A model generated the notes under the pieces. The model was not told the DNA's origin. It did not search any database and was given only the letters and a program-made list of their open reading frames with translations. Below are positions 54,801-64,000 of a stretch of 64,000 nucleotides of DNA, one piece after another. The DNA is from Ariolimax columbianus (Eukaryota > Mollusca > Gastropoda > Stylommatophora > Arionidae): assembly GCA_036924085.1 (NCBI GenBank), contig JAVGWX010000008.1, forward strand, positions 49,397,019 through 49,461,018, given 5' to 3'. Made by a program: the position numbers and the translations under genes. Numbering within the stretch: the stretch's first letter is position 1; every line of letters starts with the position of its first letter.

Positions 54801-54849
54801 TAAATAAATACAGCTTACCCAGAAGGCAAACAAATACGATTAACTTCAT
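42797..54849 (-). CDS. chymotrypsin-like secreted serine protease, copy B, six exons, with an in-frame stop (possible pseudogene)
   Basis: S1 (chymotrypsin-fold) protease, probably a secreted digestive zymogen. Exons in transcript order: 54819-54849, 52601-52734, 49689-49910, 46783-46984, 44779-44895 and 42797-42858. All introns are GT-AG, with phases 1,0,0,1,1, and the exons sum to 768 nt (255 residues plus stop). Predicted signal peptide is residues 1-16 and the activation site is KR|IVNG (Ile23). The triad is His61 (LTAAHC), Asp112 (NDIGV) and Ser210 (GDSGGP). The residue equivalent to 189 is Ser and that to 216 is Gly, so specificity is chymotrypsin/elastase-like and not trypsin-like. Two defects: TAG at codon 183, and loss of the Cys42 equivalent by an 18-bp deletion. 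Splice sites, promoter and poly(A) signal look intact, so either a recent pseudogene or an allele/assembly error. Fold assignment is very sure; function of this copy is unsure. Confidence 0.88.
43170..43525. repeat. degenerate ~50-60-bp tandem repeat in intron 5
   Basis: Recurring phrases AATCCTACCTTC, CGTACTAAAACCTCTTCATT and ANCANAACACAAAATTAGAA at about 50-60 bp spacing. Confidence 0.8.
43578..43852. repeat. (GA)n microsatellite in intron 5
   Basis: About 275 bp of GAGA with GGGA/AAGA interruptions. Overlapping ORFs on both strands are by-products. Confidence 0.95.
44779..44895 (-). CDS. protease copy B exon 5 (catalytic Ser)
   Basis: A 117-nt exon. It encodes SSGNRPSACMGDSGGPMMC (catalytic Ser210, oxyanion Gly, Asp194 equivalent) and ITSWGVSNCS (substrate-binding strand). 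The donor is AGTG|GTAATT and the acceptor GTTAACAG. The Ser six residues before the active Ser sits at S1-pocket position 189. Confidence 0.93.
45045..45640 (-). mobile_element. LINE C terminus with zinc finger, in intron 4
   Basis: The minus strand encodes AVVVLHTLPSACETCTVYSR, then HAKKLDHFHLGYQRKLMNIK and WQDRFTDVEVLSRTG (open 45,398-45,619). Further down are KKAAQRRATRN and a C2H2-like end CDIRFRARIGLISHL (about 45,060-45,100). Same orientation as the host gene. Confidence 0.85.
45825..46525. repeat. GT-rich hexamer-based array in intron 4
   Basis: Irregular mixture of GTGAGT, GAACGT and GTGCGT words (GTGAGTGAACGTGTGAGTGT type). In the gene's transcript it reads as a CA-rich tract (CACACGTTCACTCACAC). 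ORFs on both strands (VSERVSVRVS / HTHTHT) are by-products. Confidence 0.93.
46783..46984 (-). CDS. protease copy B exon 4 (with in-frame TAG)
   Basis: A 202-nt exon with acceptor TGTTCTCAG and donor TCTG|GTAGGT. It encodes IAGLAPKGSS...KCVITEWGQ (Cys136 equivalent) and TAQCQTRWPG (Cys168). After these comes an in-frame TAG at 46823-46825, then NINIKHICVYEAS (Cys182) in the same frame up to the donor. The homologous frame on both sides of the stop shows a point nonsense change, most simply CAG to TAG, and not a wrong exon boundary. Confidence 0.88.
46985..49688 (-). other. intron 3 of protease copy B
   Basis: Contains the inverted 370-bp dispersed repeat (47,955-48,352). The stretch 47,620-47,880 has a LINE-like feel on the minus strand, but I could not confirm a motif. 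Bases 48,360-49,680 show nothing recognisable. Confidence 0.75.
47955..48352 (-). repeat. 370-bp dispersed repeat, copy 2 (inverted)
   Basis: The reverse complement matches 24,336-24,722 across its length: CTTAGTCGACCTGTACTTCT, CTGCTTAGCGGGCTAGGCTC, CAAACACTAGAGCAAAGTA, ATGCTGCTTTAAACAAACC. Confidence 0.8.
49689..49910 (-). CDS. protease copy B exon 3 (catalytic His and Asp)
   Basis: A 222-nt phase 0-0 exon encoding 74 residues. It opens with VLTAAHC (catalytic His61, followed by the Cys58 equivalent) and contains IPNDIGVIYL (catalytic Asp112). The acceptor is ATATTTCAG and the donor CAG|GTAGGT. The partner of its cysteine should be Cys42, which copy B lacks. Confidence 0.92.
50205..50335 (-). 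mobile_element. LINE 3' terminus with (ATT)n tail, short
   Basis: The minus strand reads TTHEQSSIVGHGSGR...VVTGI, then GACGCCTACGCGAACATTAG and TTTTATTATTAT. Same 3' end as 31,905-32,290. Confidence 0.6.
51085..51345. repeat. GAA/AAAG-rich degenerate microsatellite
   Basis: Purine-only tract on + (AAGAAGAAGAAGAAGAAAAA type) with TAAG/CTAG interruptions. In the transcript of gene B it is polypyrimidine. Confidence 0.9.
51365..51450 (+). mobile_element. SINE tail fragment in intron 2
   Basis: CTTAGCTGAAAATGAATACC, then TGACGTACTGTTAAGG, resembling the GTAAATGAGT core at 14,922 and 37,195. Confidence 0.45.
52601..52734 (-). CDS. protease copy B exon 2 (propeptide, activation site, N-terminal strand)
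   Basis: Encodes SSLVAPGPEKR|IVNGTPA, then the N-terminal strands up to GGAVLIVRNK, ending at AAG|GTAAGT. The acceptor is TCTTCTCAAG. Compared with copy A (9-160) it lacks 18 nt that encode the segment containing the Cys42 equivalent. The reading frame is kept, so the deletion shortens the protein by six residues. Confidence 0.88.
52735..54818 (-). other. intron 1 of protease copy B
   Basis: Near-copy of 161-2,244, with the same LINE ends and short ORFs. One extra A near 54,140 and scattered substitutions. Confidence 0.8.
54470..54800 (+). mobile_element. CR1-like LINE 3' end, copy B
   Basis: Duplicate of 1,895-2,228, with the same terminal hairpin and TTAAG tail and a few point differences. 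It was present before the segmental duplication. Confidence 0.75.
54819..54849 (-). CDS. protease copy B exon 1 (signal peptide)
   Basis: A 31-nt exon encoding MKLIVFVCLL plus the first base of an Ala codon, ending at the donor G|GTAAGC. Joined to exon 2 (CC TCC TCA...) it gives a typical hydrophobic signal peptide ending ...LLASSLVA. The ATG lies about 90 nt downstream of a strong TATA box. The same 31 nt occur in copy A. Confidence 0.85.
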
Positions 54850-54938
54850 AATGACAATGAGTGTCTCATCGACTGTGACTCTGAGACGGCTGATCTGGGA
54901 TCTGTTGACAACGGTGATGATGTTTGCTTACAGTCCGT

Positions 54939-54949
54939 CCTTTTATATA
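54939..54949 (-). promoter_or_regulatory. TATA box of protease copy B
   Basis: TATATAAAAGG on the minus strand, 90 nt upstream of the ATG. This predicts transcription starting about 30 nt downstream with a 5' UTR of about 60 nt. The element is identical in copy A. Confidence 0.7.
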
Positions 54950-55343
54950 CTATTGCCAACAGCATCATTAAGTCCTGCATGTACTTTCAGAATGTCCTAA
55001 TCACTTAGAGAAATGCTAACTTAACCATTGACCGCGAACTGCTATGTTCTGCGATCTTGTATCGGAGCCAAGATACTGAATTTTAGTATTCGCCAATGAG
55101 ATCGATAGTCCCATATTTTAGGTGTACTACCCAGATACTCAAGAGACTGTTGCGGCGCTGGGCTATCCGGGCTTAGCGGGACTATGTCATCCGCGTGGAC
55201 GAGGTCAGTGATGCACCTTTGGTCAATAGTGGTTCTATGGTGTTGAGAGGGGAGGCGGTCCAGGAATCATTCGGCAGCCTAACAGAAGAGATCAGAAGCA
55301 ATGACGTAGTCCTGTCTAACCGCGGTAGATGTTGGGAATCTTT

Positions 55344-55344
55344 C

Positions 55345-55376
<32 letters not shown>

Positions 55377-55489
55377 AGGAGAGAGAGAGAGAGAGAGGGA
55401 GAGGAAGAAAGAGAGAGAGAGGGAGAGAGAGAGAGGAAGAGAAGGAGAGTTAGAGGGAGAGAGAGAGAGAGGGAGAGAGATAGAGAGAG
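55344..55489. repeat. (GA)n microsatellite, copy B
   Basis: Same tract as 2769-2911, with different internal interruptions. Confidence 0.95.
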
Positions 55490-55496
55490 TTCTCCC

Positions 55497-57500
55497 GCGA
55501 CGAATTCTGGCATCGGTATCCGTAGACAACGCTTTAATTAATCAAACCTAGAAGCGGAGCAGGAGTTCTGATGCCTTGCATGGCCTTCCACAAGAGATGC
55601 ACGCACTTATATCCAATGCGGACAACGCAGACACGAAATAGACCACATTCTATCCAACTTCAAAACCATCAGAAAATCAGCCCCAAAATAAAACCGATCA
55701 CCACCAAACCATAATAATAATAGAATATCACAAGCTTCCCGAGCATTATTGGAAGAGAGGCACAAAATGGATCTCAACAATGCAGCTTTCAATGCCTTCA
55801 TCTCACTCTGCCGTCAAAAACTCAAAGAAGAGTTTGCCCGCCAGCACCTCTTTGCATCGGTATAGCCACTATGTAGCGTAAAGCTATCTTCTCAGCACAT
55901 CTCCGAGCACCACCATGCCAGTCCCTGCCTGAAAGCACCTGGTGGGTCCCGAACTACATCTAGACTAGACATGGAGAAGATCATCAATGAGTATTACACC
56001 GATTTATTCAGGTAATCTGACCTTCCACCCATCACACCCCACTTTCACCCCTTTCCAAACTTCCTACCCTAAAAAATGAGCCACGCCCTTGAGAGTGGCC
56101 GCCTAAGAAATTACTCGATGTAGATAACATCACTGCAGATGACCTCAAAGCGTGTGGACTACCATTCCATCCAGCCCTAGGACCGATACCTTCAGTCTCT
56201 GGTAACTCCAACACAATACGTGTCTGCATAGAAAAGGAGACGATGAACGCATTGGAAACTCCCGCCTGTCCCGGCCAACTCTAAACAAAATGTATACTGG
56301 CCTGTCCCGGTGAACTCTATACTAAATGTATACTGTCCTGTCCCGGCCAACTCTTTACTAAATGTATACTCGCCTGTCCCGGTCAACTCTATATTAAATG
56401 TATACTCGCCTATCCCGGCCAACTCTGTACTAAATGTATACTCGCCTGTCCCGGTCAACTCTATACTAAATGTATACTGGCCTGTCCCGGTGAACTCTAT
56501 ACTAAATGTATACTGGCCTGTCCCGGTCAAATCTATACTAAATGTATACTGTCCTGTCCCGGTCAACTCTATACTAAATGTATACTCGCCTATCCCGATC
56601 ACCTATATACTAAATGTATACTCGCCTGTCCTGGTCACCTCTATACTAAATGTAACTCGCCTGTCCCTGGCACCTCTATACTAAATGTATACTTGCTAGG
56701 ATGCGTCACCTTCTCCAAGCTACCCACCGATGAACCACATCTCAATCTGCTGTCGTCTAATTGAAACACCCAGAGAGAATCAAACTCCTTTAATCGTCAC
56801 CTATTATCGATTATAAGAAAGCATTCGGCTCTGTACAGCCACGTTTCGTCTGCCACTCGTTGCTGGACCAAGGCATTATTTCTGACTATGTCAAAATCCT
56901 TGCTAACTACTATTGAAGAAAGTACGAAAACCTGTCCCCACTTTCAAAAGTCGTTAATAGAATCCGTCCAGAAAGGTGTTTGTCAGGGGGATCCTATCGC
57001 ATCAGGATGATTTAGTGCTCATCACAGAAACAAAGACCTCAACCAGATGGTAGCTATGGTTAATAAAGTAGGGAGAACAACTGGCCTCGAGGTTGAACAC
57101 CTTCAATACAAAACGTCACGCGTAACCGCTTCGCTAACGATGACCCAATCATCATCGATGGCGAGGACCTGGAGGACGTGGAGCAGCGCATGAGCTGCAG
57201 TGGTCAGCGACCCATAGCTGACTGCTAGCCTCAGGACCAGCGAACCAGGGCTGCCAATACCCTTCTACACCTCCACGCGGTGATCCTGGATAACAGGCTG
57301 CAGCAGGGCAGACTGGCTAAGGAGAAGGGATCGAAGAGGGAATGCTAACCCGGTACTCAAAAAATGCTTGCTGAAGTCCGATGTGTTGGACCGAAAGGTG
57401 CAAATATCGCAGTCAAACTATCAATTACGACACAACGGAATCCGTTCTCTGAACTGCATTCTGCTACTTAAGCCCTTTCAGGGTTTGGTTGCGGGAGATT
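55497..57500 (+). mobile_element. RTE-like LINE remnant, copy B
   Basis: Duplicate of 2,921-4,960 with the same frameshifts. It was therefore already dead when the segment duplicated. The embedded minisatellite is one unit shorter. Confidence 0.65.
56264..56700. repeat. 36-bp minisatellite, copy B, about 12 units
   Basis: Same array as 3,692-4,163, one unit shorter, as shown by the offset change from 52,575 to 52,538. One unit has lost two bases (ATGTAACTCGCC near 56,650), which breaks the + frame. Confidence 0.93.
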
Positions 57501-57567
57501 GAGAACGAACGAAGAGGAAGAAGAAGAATAAGAAGAACATGCAAGCGACCTAAATTCAGAATTAACA

Positions 57568-59600
57568 ACATGTTGTCGCTCGGGCTGGGCAGCTTTCTGG
57601 TGGCACTGCTTTCCCCACTGAAATACCCCATGTGTCCTATGACGTTTACACCAAGCGGGTAAGAGCCGCTATTTGATCTAGCCACGGAAAGGAAACCACG
57701 GTAGACAAACCAACCTACTGCCTTGGAGGTACTATCGGGAGATGGAAAGGCTATGGGAGACAACCAAAAACAGAAAACCCAACCCGAACTGCCGAAGACG
57801 GAGTGTGTCAGCTACGGCGCAGGGACCGGGAAAAATCAGGACAGACACGCACCAACAGGATATGGTCAAGCGACAGTCTACCCTATCGTCATGGTGTCGC
57901 TCCTACAGGGGGAGGCAGAATAGTGGGGCTGATCAACAAACTTGGAACCTGAAAGTGGTACAATGGAATGCAGAGGGCGTGAGAAACAAAAAACCCGAAC
58001 TCGGAACTGCAAGAATTTCTCAAAGAAAACGATATAGACATTATGTGTATTCAGGAAACACACCTAATAGAAACTCAAAATTGTTCATCCGAAGATATGA
58101 ATGTTTCCGTCAAGATAGGTAAAAAAGAACTAAAGGAGGAATAATAACACTAGTAAAAGACTCTTTACCAGCAGTTGAAACAAATAGATCTGCACCAGAT
58201 GAATTTATTATTTTTTTATGAGTTGTGAGCCGTGTCACCTAACCACTAGGCCACGCCGTCCCCTCCAGATGAATTAAAATACATCACATGAGACTCAATG
58301 ATAACAAACTGCTATAGTCCACCGGCCACAGCTCTGGCAATATACAAAGTCAAAATTGAAGAGTCGAGACACCTCATAGTGGGAGATTTTAACAGTCACA
58401 CCCCAAACTGGGGCTACAAAACAATGGACCAGAGAGACGGGGGGTAGAAGATTAGATGATGGAAAACAAAGTCATCTTAATAAATAGGCCAGACGATAGG
58501 CACACATATTACTCTAGAATATGGACAAAAATGAGTACTCCAGACCTTGCGATGGCAACGGACGACCTTCACCGGCTAACAGCAAGAACAGTCAACAGCC
58601 AACTGGATGGAAGCGACCATGTCCCAATCACTTTAGAAATATGTAATATGGGACAAACAGAGATAACAGATATGCACCCACGCTGGAATTTCAAAGGAGC
58701 AAACTGGATTATATTTAGAGAAAATGTAAATAAACTCTGTGAAAATATATCCCATGCCAAAAATTTAAATAAAAATGTTACCATCATGACGGAGGCTATC
58801 ATCCAGGCAGTAAATAAATCAAATCCATGTGGAAAACGGAAAAATTTTAAAACCTATTGGAGCAATAAACTAGGCAAAATGCACAAAGAACTAAGTGAGA
58901 CAAGAGATACCATGAAAAAACATCCTTCACCAGATAAAAACAGGGAAACAGAGCAAAATTAAAAACACATTCATAGAGTCAAAGAAGGGTGAGATCCAAA
59001 GAAATTGGCAGGAAAAGACTGAAAGCCTAAGCATAGAAAGAGGTACAAGTAATTTCTGGAAGCTGATAAGAGCATTAAATGAAGAAACCAGAGGGAGCCA
59101 TTGGAGGACAGTCATTAAGGAAAATGAGAAACATCATACAGGGAAAATGGCAGCAAACATCCTGGCTGAATTTTTCAGAGACGAGCGTACTACAACATTG
59201 ACACGAGAACGCAAACTAGAGGTCAGAAAAGAGATAAAAGAGAACCTGAAGACACAGAATGCGGATCCCTGAACGAAGGCATCATTCAAAATAGTAGAGA
59301 TAAACACTGCTATTCAGAAACTGAAAAACAAGAAAGCTCCAGGAAAAGATGGCATCACATGATTAAAAACCTAGATCAAGGGTCAAGAAGAAAACTCCTG
59401 AAAATCTGTAATCAATAATGGAGCACGGGTAGGATCCCAGACCTGTGGCGGGAGGCTATCATTATCCCAATCAGAAAACCAAAAAAGGTGAAGACAAGCA
59501 AGGAAAGCTATAGGACAAAAAGCCTGCTCAGCTGTGTTGGAAAAGTCATGGAAAAAAGGTAAATGCAAGACTATAAAACATCTGGAAAATAAACCAGCTC
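57568..59600 (+). mobile_element. 5' half of an endonuclease/RT LINE, copy B
   Basis: Duplicate of 5,030-7,060. The segment 58456-58962 is open for 168 codons because codon AAA replaces the TAA seen in copy A. Conversely a TAG at about 58,120 interrupts the endonuclease frame that is open in A. Each copy thus has private nonsense changes, as expected of neutral decay after duplication. Confidence 0.8.
58206..58264 (-). mobile_element. truncated tRNA-derived SINE, copy B
   Basis: Same 59-bp insert with the same 11-bp duplications at 58195-58205 and 58265-58275. The insertion therefore predates the segmental duplication. Confidence 0.82.
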
Positions 59601-59884
59601 CTACTCAATTCAATGCTATGATAGGTTTGATATTCTTATTTGTATTGACTGCTGTACCTGATAAAGGCATTGTAAGTCATAACAGAAGTTAAGTTCTTGA
59701 TTTTGTTCTAAATCGGTATTTGAACCATTCCTATCTATGTTTTATACTCCACAGGCTACAAAACAGAGACTGGGGTATGAGAGGACTAGGTTTTGAACTC
59801 TTCCAGTTTTACCACCAGAAGCAAGCATTCACATCACTACAATTGATAAAATATAGAGACTTGACAATAAGCATTAATGTCTGA

Positions 59885-61165
59885 AATATTATCTTACTAT
59901 CCACATGTTAACAAAATCACCCTGGGCATTACAGTCCTAGCTAGTATCTTACTATCCACATGTTAACAAACTCACCATCAGGAATTACAGTCCTAGCTAG
60001 CATCTTACTATCCACATGTTAACAAACTCACCCTCAGGCATTACAGTCCCAGCTAGTATCTTACTATCCACATTTTAAAAAACCTACCCTGGGCATTACA
60101 TTCCTAGCTAGTATCTTACTATCCACATGTTAACAAACTCACCTTGGGCATTACAGTCCTAGCTAGTATCTTATTATCAACATGTAAAAAAACTCACTCT
60201 CAGGCATTACAGTCCCAGCTAGTATCTTACTATCCACATGTTAACAAACTCACCTTGGGCATTACAGTCCTAGCTAGTATCTTATTATCAACATGTAAAA
60301 AAACTCACCCTCAGGCATTACAGTCCTAGCTAGTATCTACATGTTAACAAACCCACCCTGGGAATTACAGTCCTAGCTAGTATCTTACTATCCACATGTT
60401 AACAAACTGACCCTGAGCATTACAGTCCTAGCTAGTACCTTACTATCAACATGTTAACAAACTCACTCTAAGGCATTACAGTCCTAGCTAGCATCTTACT
60501 ATCCACATGTTAACAAATTCACATTCAGGCATTACAGTCCCAGCTAGTATCTTACTATCCACATGTTAATAAACCCACCCTGGGCATTACAGTCCTAGCT
60601 AGTATCTTAATATCAACATGTTAAAAAACCTACCCTGGGCATTACAGTCGTAGCTAGTATCTTACTATCCACATGTTAACAAACTGACCCTCAGGCATTA
60701 CAGTCCCAGCTAGTATCTTACTATCCACATGTTAACAAACTCACCCTCAGGGATTACAGTCTTAGCTAGTATCTTACTATACACATGTTAACAAACCCAC
60801 CCTGGGCATTACAGTCCTAGCTAGTATCTTACTATCCACATGTTAATAAACTCACCCTCAGGCATTTCAGTTCTAGCTAGTATCTTACTATCCACATGTT
60901 ACCAAACCCAGCCTGGGCATTACAATCCTAGCTAGTATCTTACTATCCACATGCTAACAAACTCACCCTAAGGCATTACAGTCCTAGCTAGTATCTTACT
61001 ATGCACATGTTCACAAACTTACCCTGGGCATTACAGTCCTAGCTAGTATCTTACTATCCACATGTTAACAAACCGACCCTGGGCATTACAATCCTAGCTA
61101 TTATCTTACTATGCACATGTTAACATACCTACCCTGGGCATTATAGTCCTAGTTAGCATCTTACT
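59885..61165. repeat. 55/56-bp satellite, homogeneous block, copy B, about 23 units
   Basis: Same array as 7,336-9,125 but 500 bp shorter, from the offset change of 52,549 to 52,049. That equals nine units. Confidence 0.97.
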
Positions 61166-64000
61166 ATGCTACATCAAGTTTTAAGGTCCTATATATAGCA
61201 TCTTACTATCCACAAGTTAACATGCCAACATCAAGTTTTAATGTCCCACAAAGTATCTACCTAAACACATGCTAACAGTCATTTATATAATACCTTACTG
61301 TTAGAATATTAACATACATATAATAAACTGTATTGTCCCATAACGTATCGTACTATCCCATGTAAACAGATGTACACTTATACAAAACATTACAGTCCTA
61401 CATAGTAATTTGTTATCTGTATATTAACAGACCAATATTAAGCTTTATTGTCATTCAAAATATTGTACAATCCCAATGTTATCAGACAGAAAGCTTTAAT
61501 GTCCTACATAAAATCTTACAATCCACATATTAACAAACCAACTCTAGATTTAATGTGCTATACACTATCTACTATCTAGATGTTAAAGACTGATCCAGAG
61601 CATTGATGCACTACATAGTTTCTTACTGCCACAATGTTAACAAACCAACACAGAGCTTGAATGTCCTACACAGTTTCTTACTGCCTCAATGTTAAAAAAA
61701 CAACACAGAGCTTGAATGTCCTACACAGTTTCTTACTGCCTCAATGTTAACAAAACAACACAGAGCTTGAATGTCCTATATAGTTTCTCACTGTCACAAT
61801 GTTAACAAAAAAACACAGAGCTTGAATGTCCTACATAGTTTCTCACTGTCACAATGTTAACAAACCAACACAGAGCTTGAATGTCCTACACATTTTCTCA
61901 TTGCCTCAATGTTAACAAACCAACACAGAGCTTTAATGTCCTACACAGTTTCTCACTGCCTCAATGTTAACAAACCAACACAGAGCTTGAATGTCCTATA
62001 AAGTATCTTACTGTCAACAGAAGCAGACCAACACCTCATTTTAGTGCAATACATAATATATTGCAAACTACATGTTAACAGGCAGATGCTGAGCTTAACT
62101 GTTAAAAATAATATCTTACTGTTCACATGTTAATAAACAAACACCGAGCTTTTAGCATAGATGACCTACGTAGTATCTTACTCTACAACTGTTAGCAGAC
62201 AGACACTGAGTTTTATTGTCCCATGTACTATTAAACTGTTTGCATGTTAACAAACCATTCTTATTTGTTAATGTCCTACATGTTATCTTACTGTCCAGAA
62301 GCTAGCAGTCTCATAGGAATCTTTAATGTCCAACATATTGTTTTACTTTTCACATGTTAACAGAACAACAGCAAGCTTTACTTTGCTACATAGCATCATA
62401 CTATCTACTTGTTAACAGAACGACAGCAAGTTTTACTTTGCTACATAGCATCATACTATCCACTTGTTAAAAGAACAACAGCACGTTTTACTTTGCTACA
62501 TAGCATCACACTATCCACTTGTTTACAGAATGACAGCAAGTTTTACTTTGCTACATAGCATCATACTATCCACTTGTTAACACACCAACAGTGAACTTTC
62601 ATGTCCTACATATTTTCCTAATGTCCAAATGTTAATACACAGCAACCGAGATATAATGCTCTATATATTATGTCACTATCCACATGAAAACAGACCAACA
62701 TCATGATTAGGTATCCTATATAGTATATTATTATCCCCAGGTAAACAGACCAAAAATGAGCGGTGATGCCCTACATAGTATTTTACTTTCCACACGTTAA
62801 CATACCAACACTGAGCTTTATTGTCCTACATATCCTGTTCATACCCAGATGTTAACAGGCAAATATCAAGCTTTAATGTCCTTTACAGTGTCTTACCTTC
62901 GTTTTGTAAACAGACAGACACCAAGACTGAATGTTATAACGGCTTCCTGCTGTCTCCATGTCAACAGACAAACACCGAGCTGTAGTGTTGTAAAAAAAAT
63001 GTTTCTAATCAAATTATTAATAGACCCACACTGAGCCTTATCGCAAAAAACAAAAACAAAATAATCTTCTGTTCCACAAATAAAGATATAGCAATAGGCT
63101 TAATTATCTTATTATCTGACTATCACTATGGAAACAGAATGACACCGAGGTTTATTGTCCTAAATATTTTCTTGATATTCACAAGGCAAAAGATGTAGAC
63201 CTACAACAAGCTTTACTGTCCCATATTGTATCGTACTTTTCACATCTAAACAAACTGACCATGTCTATTAATGTCGTGCATATTATCCTACTAATCACAT
63301 ATAAATAGATCCACACAAGCTTCAATGTCCTACATTTTATCTTTAAATCCACATGCCAGAATAACACTGAGCTTTACTGCCATACATATTATCTTACCAT
63401 CCCCACGTTAACAGACCAACAACGAGATTTGATATCCTACATATTAACTTATCATCCCCAAATTTACAGACCAGCACCATGATTTGATACTCTACATATT
63501 ATCTTACCATTCCCATGTTAGCAGATCAGCACCGAGGTTTGATACCCTACATATAATCTTACCATTCCCATGTTAATAGACCAACAACAAGATTTGATAC
63601 CCTACATAGTATCTTACTATCTACATGATAACAGAGACCACCACTGAGATTTGAAACCCTACATATTTTCTTACTATCCACGTGTTAACAGACCGCCACT
63701 GAGATTTGATACCTTACATATCTTTCTTTCCACATAGCAACAGATGTAGACGGCCACCAAACTTTACAGTCCTATATAATACGATAGAATCCATAAATTA
63801 ACAGTCCAACATCAAAACGTATGTCCTACATAGCATTTTACTGTCACCATGTTAACAGACTTCATGTTTTAGTGAAATCAGTTACCAGAGGACGCAGCGC
63901 TGAGACAGAAGCTGTGGTGCAGCCACTCCGACCTGAAGGGACACCAGGATTTAATGATCTACATATTATCTTACTATCCACATGTTAGAAGTCAGATACT
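61166..64000. repeat. diverged 55-bp satellite, copy B (runs off the window)
   Basis: Matches 9,126-12,018 nearly base for base, except that the CACAGAGCTTGAATG block is one unit (about 56 bp) shorter. Truncated by the window end. Confidence 0.93.

Larger units (their letters stand above)
52593..64000. repeat. large direct duplication, copy B
   Basis: Second copy of the segment at 1-12,018. Scattered single-base differences suggest low-percent divergence by eye. The main length changes are in tandem repeats. Homology starts at or before 52,593; the sequence left of base 1 is not available, so the left boundary cannot be set. Confidence 0.97.

Overview
This is animal (metazoan) nuclear DNA, AT-rich and dominated by dead transposons and tandem repeats. 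Split genes with GT-AG introns, a TATA-box promoter and AATAAA signals rule out a bacterial or phage origin. The mix of many non-LTR retrotransposon families, tRNA-derived SINEs and a secreted chymotrypsin-like protease suits a lophotrochozoan, and I would guess a gastropod mollusc. That guess is weak.

One cellular gene family is recognisable: a secreted chymotrypsin-like serine protease on the minus strand. Copy B (42.7-54.95 kb) can be followed through all six exons, from a TATA box and a 31-nt signal-peptide exon to a 62-nt last exon and a poly(A) signal. The six exons add up to exactly 256 codons. It has an in-frame TAG between the catalytic Asp and Ser, and an 18-bp in-frame deletion that removes the Cys42 equivalent, so it may be a young pseudogene. 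Copy A shows only exons 1 and 2 (2245-2275 and 9-160), keeps the cysteine, and runs off the left edge.

The two copies belong to a large direct duplication: bases 1 to about 12,018 reappear at 52,593-64,000. The copies are very similar outside tandem repeats. The unit carries protease exons 1-2 and the promoter, an RTE-like LINE remnant with a 36-bp minisatellite, the 5' half of an endonuclease/RT LINE with a truncated SINE inside it, and a 55-bp satellite. The satellite has lost about 500 bp (nine units) in copy B.

Layout: 0-12 kb duplication copy A; 12-13 kb end of the 55-bp satellite; 13-16.8 kb sparse sequence and a pentamer-based satellite; 16.8-22.1 kb LINE cluster with two convergent RNase H LINEs; 22.3-26.7 kb a diverged 1.1-kb direct repeat, a 370-bp dispersed repeat and a small orphan ORF; 27-32.3 kb old minus-strand LINE fragments; 33-40.3 kb more LINEs and SINEs; 40.3-42.6 kb spacer and a 52-bp minisatellite; 42.7-54.9 kb protease gene B, with repeats in its introns; 52.6-64 kb duplication copy B.

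No rRNA, tRNA gene, CRISPR array or operon was seen. All identities are by eye; no alignment or database search was run.
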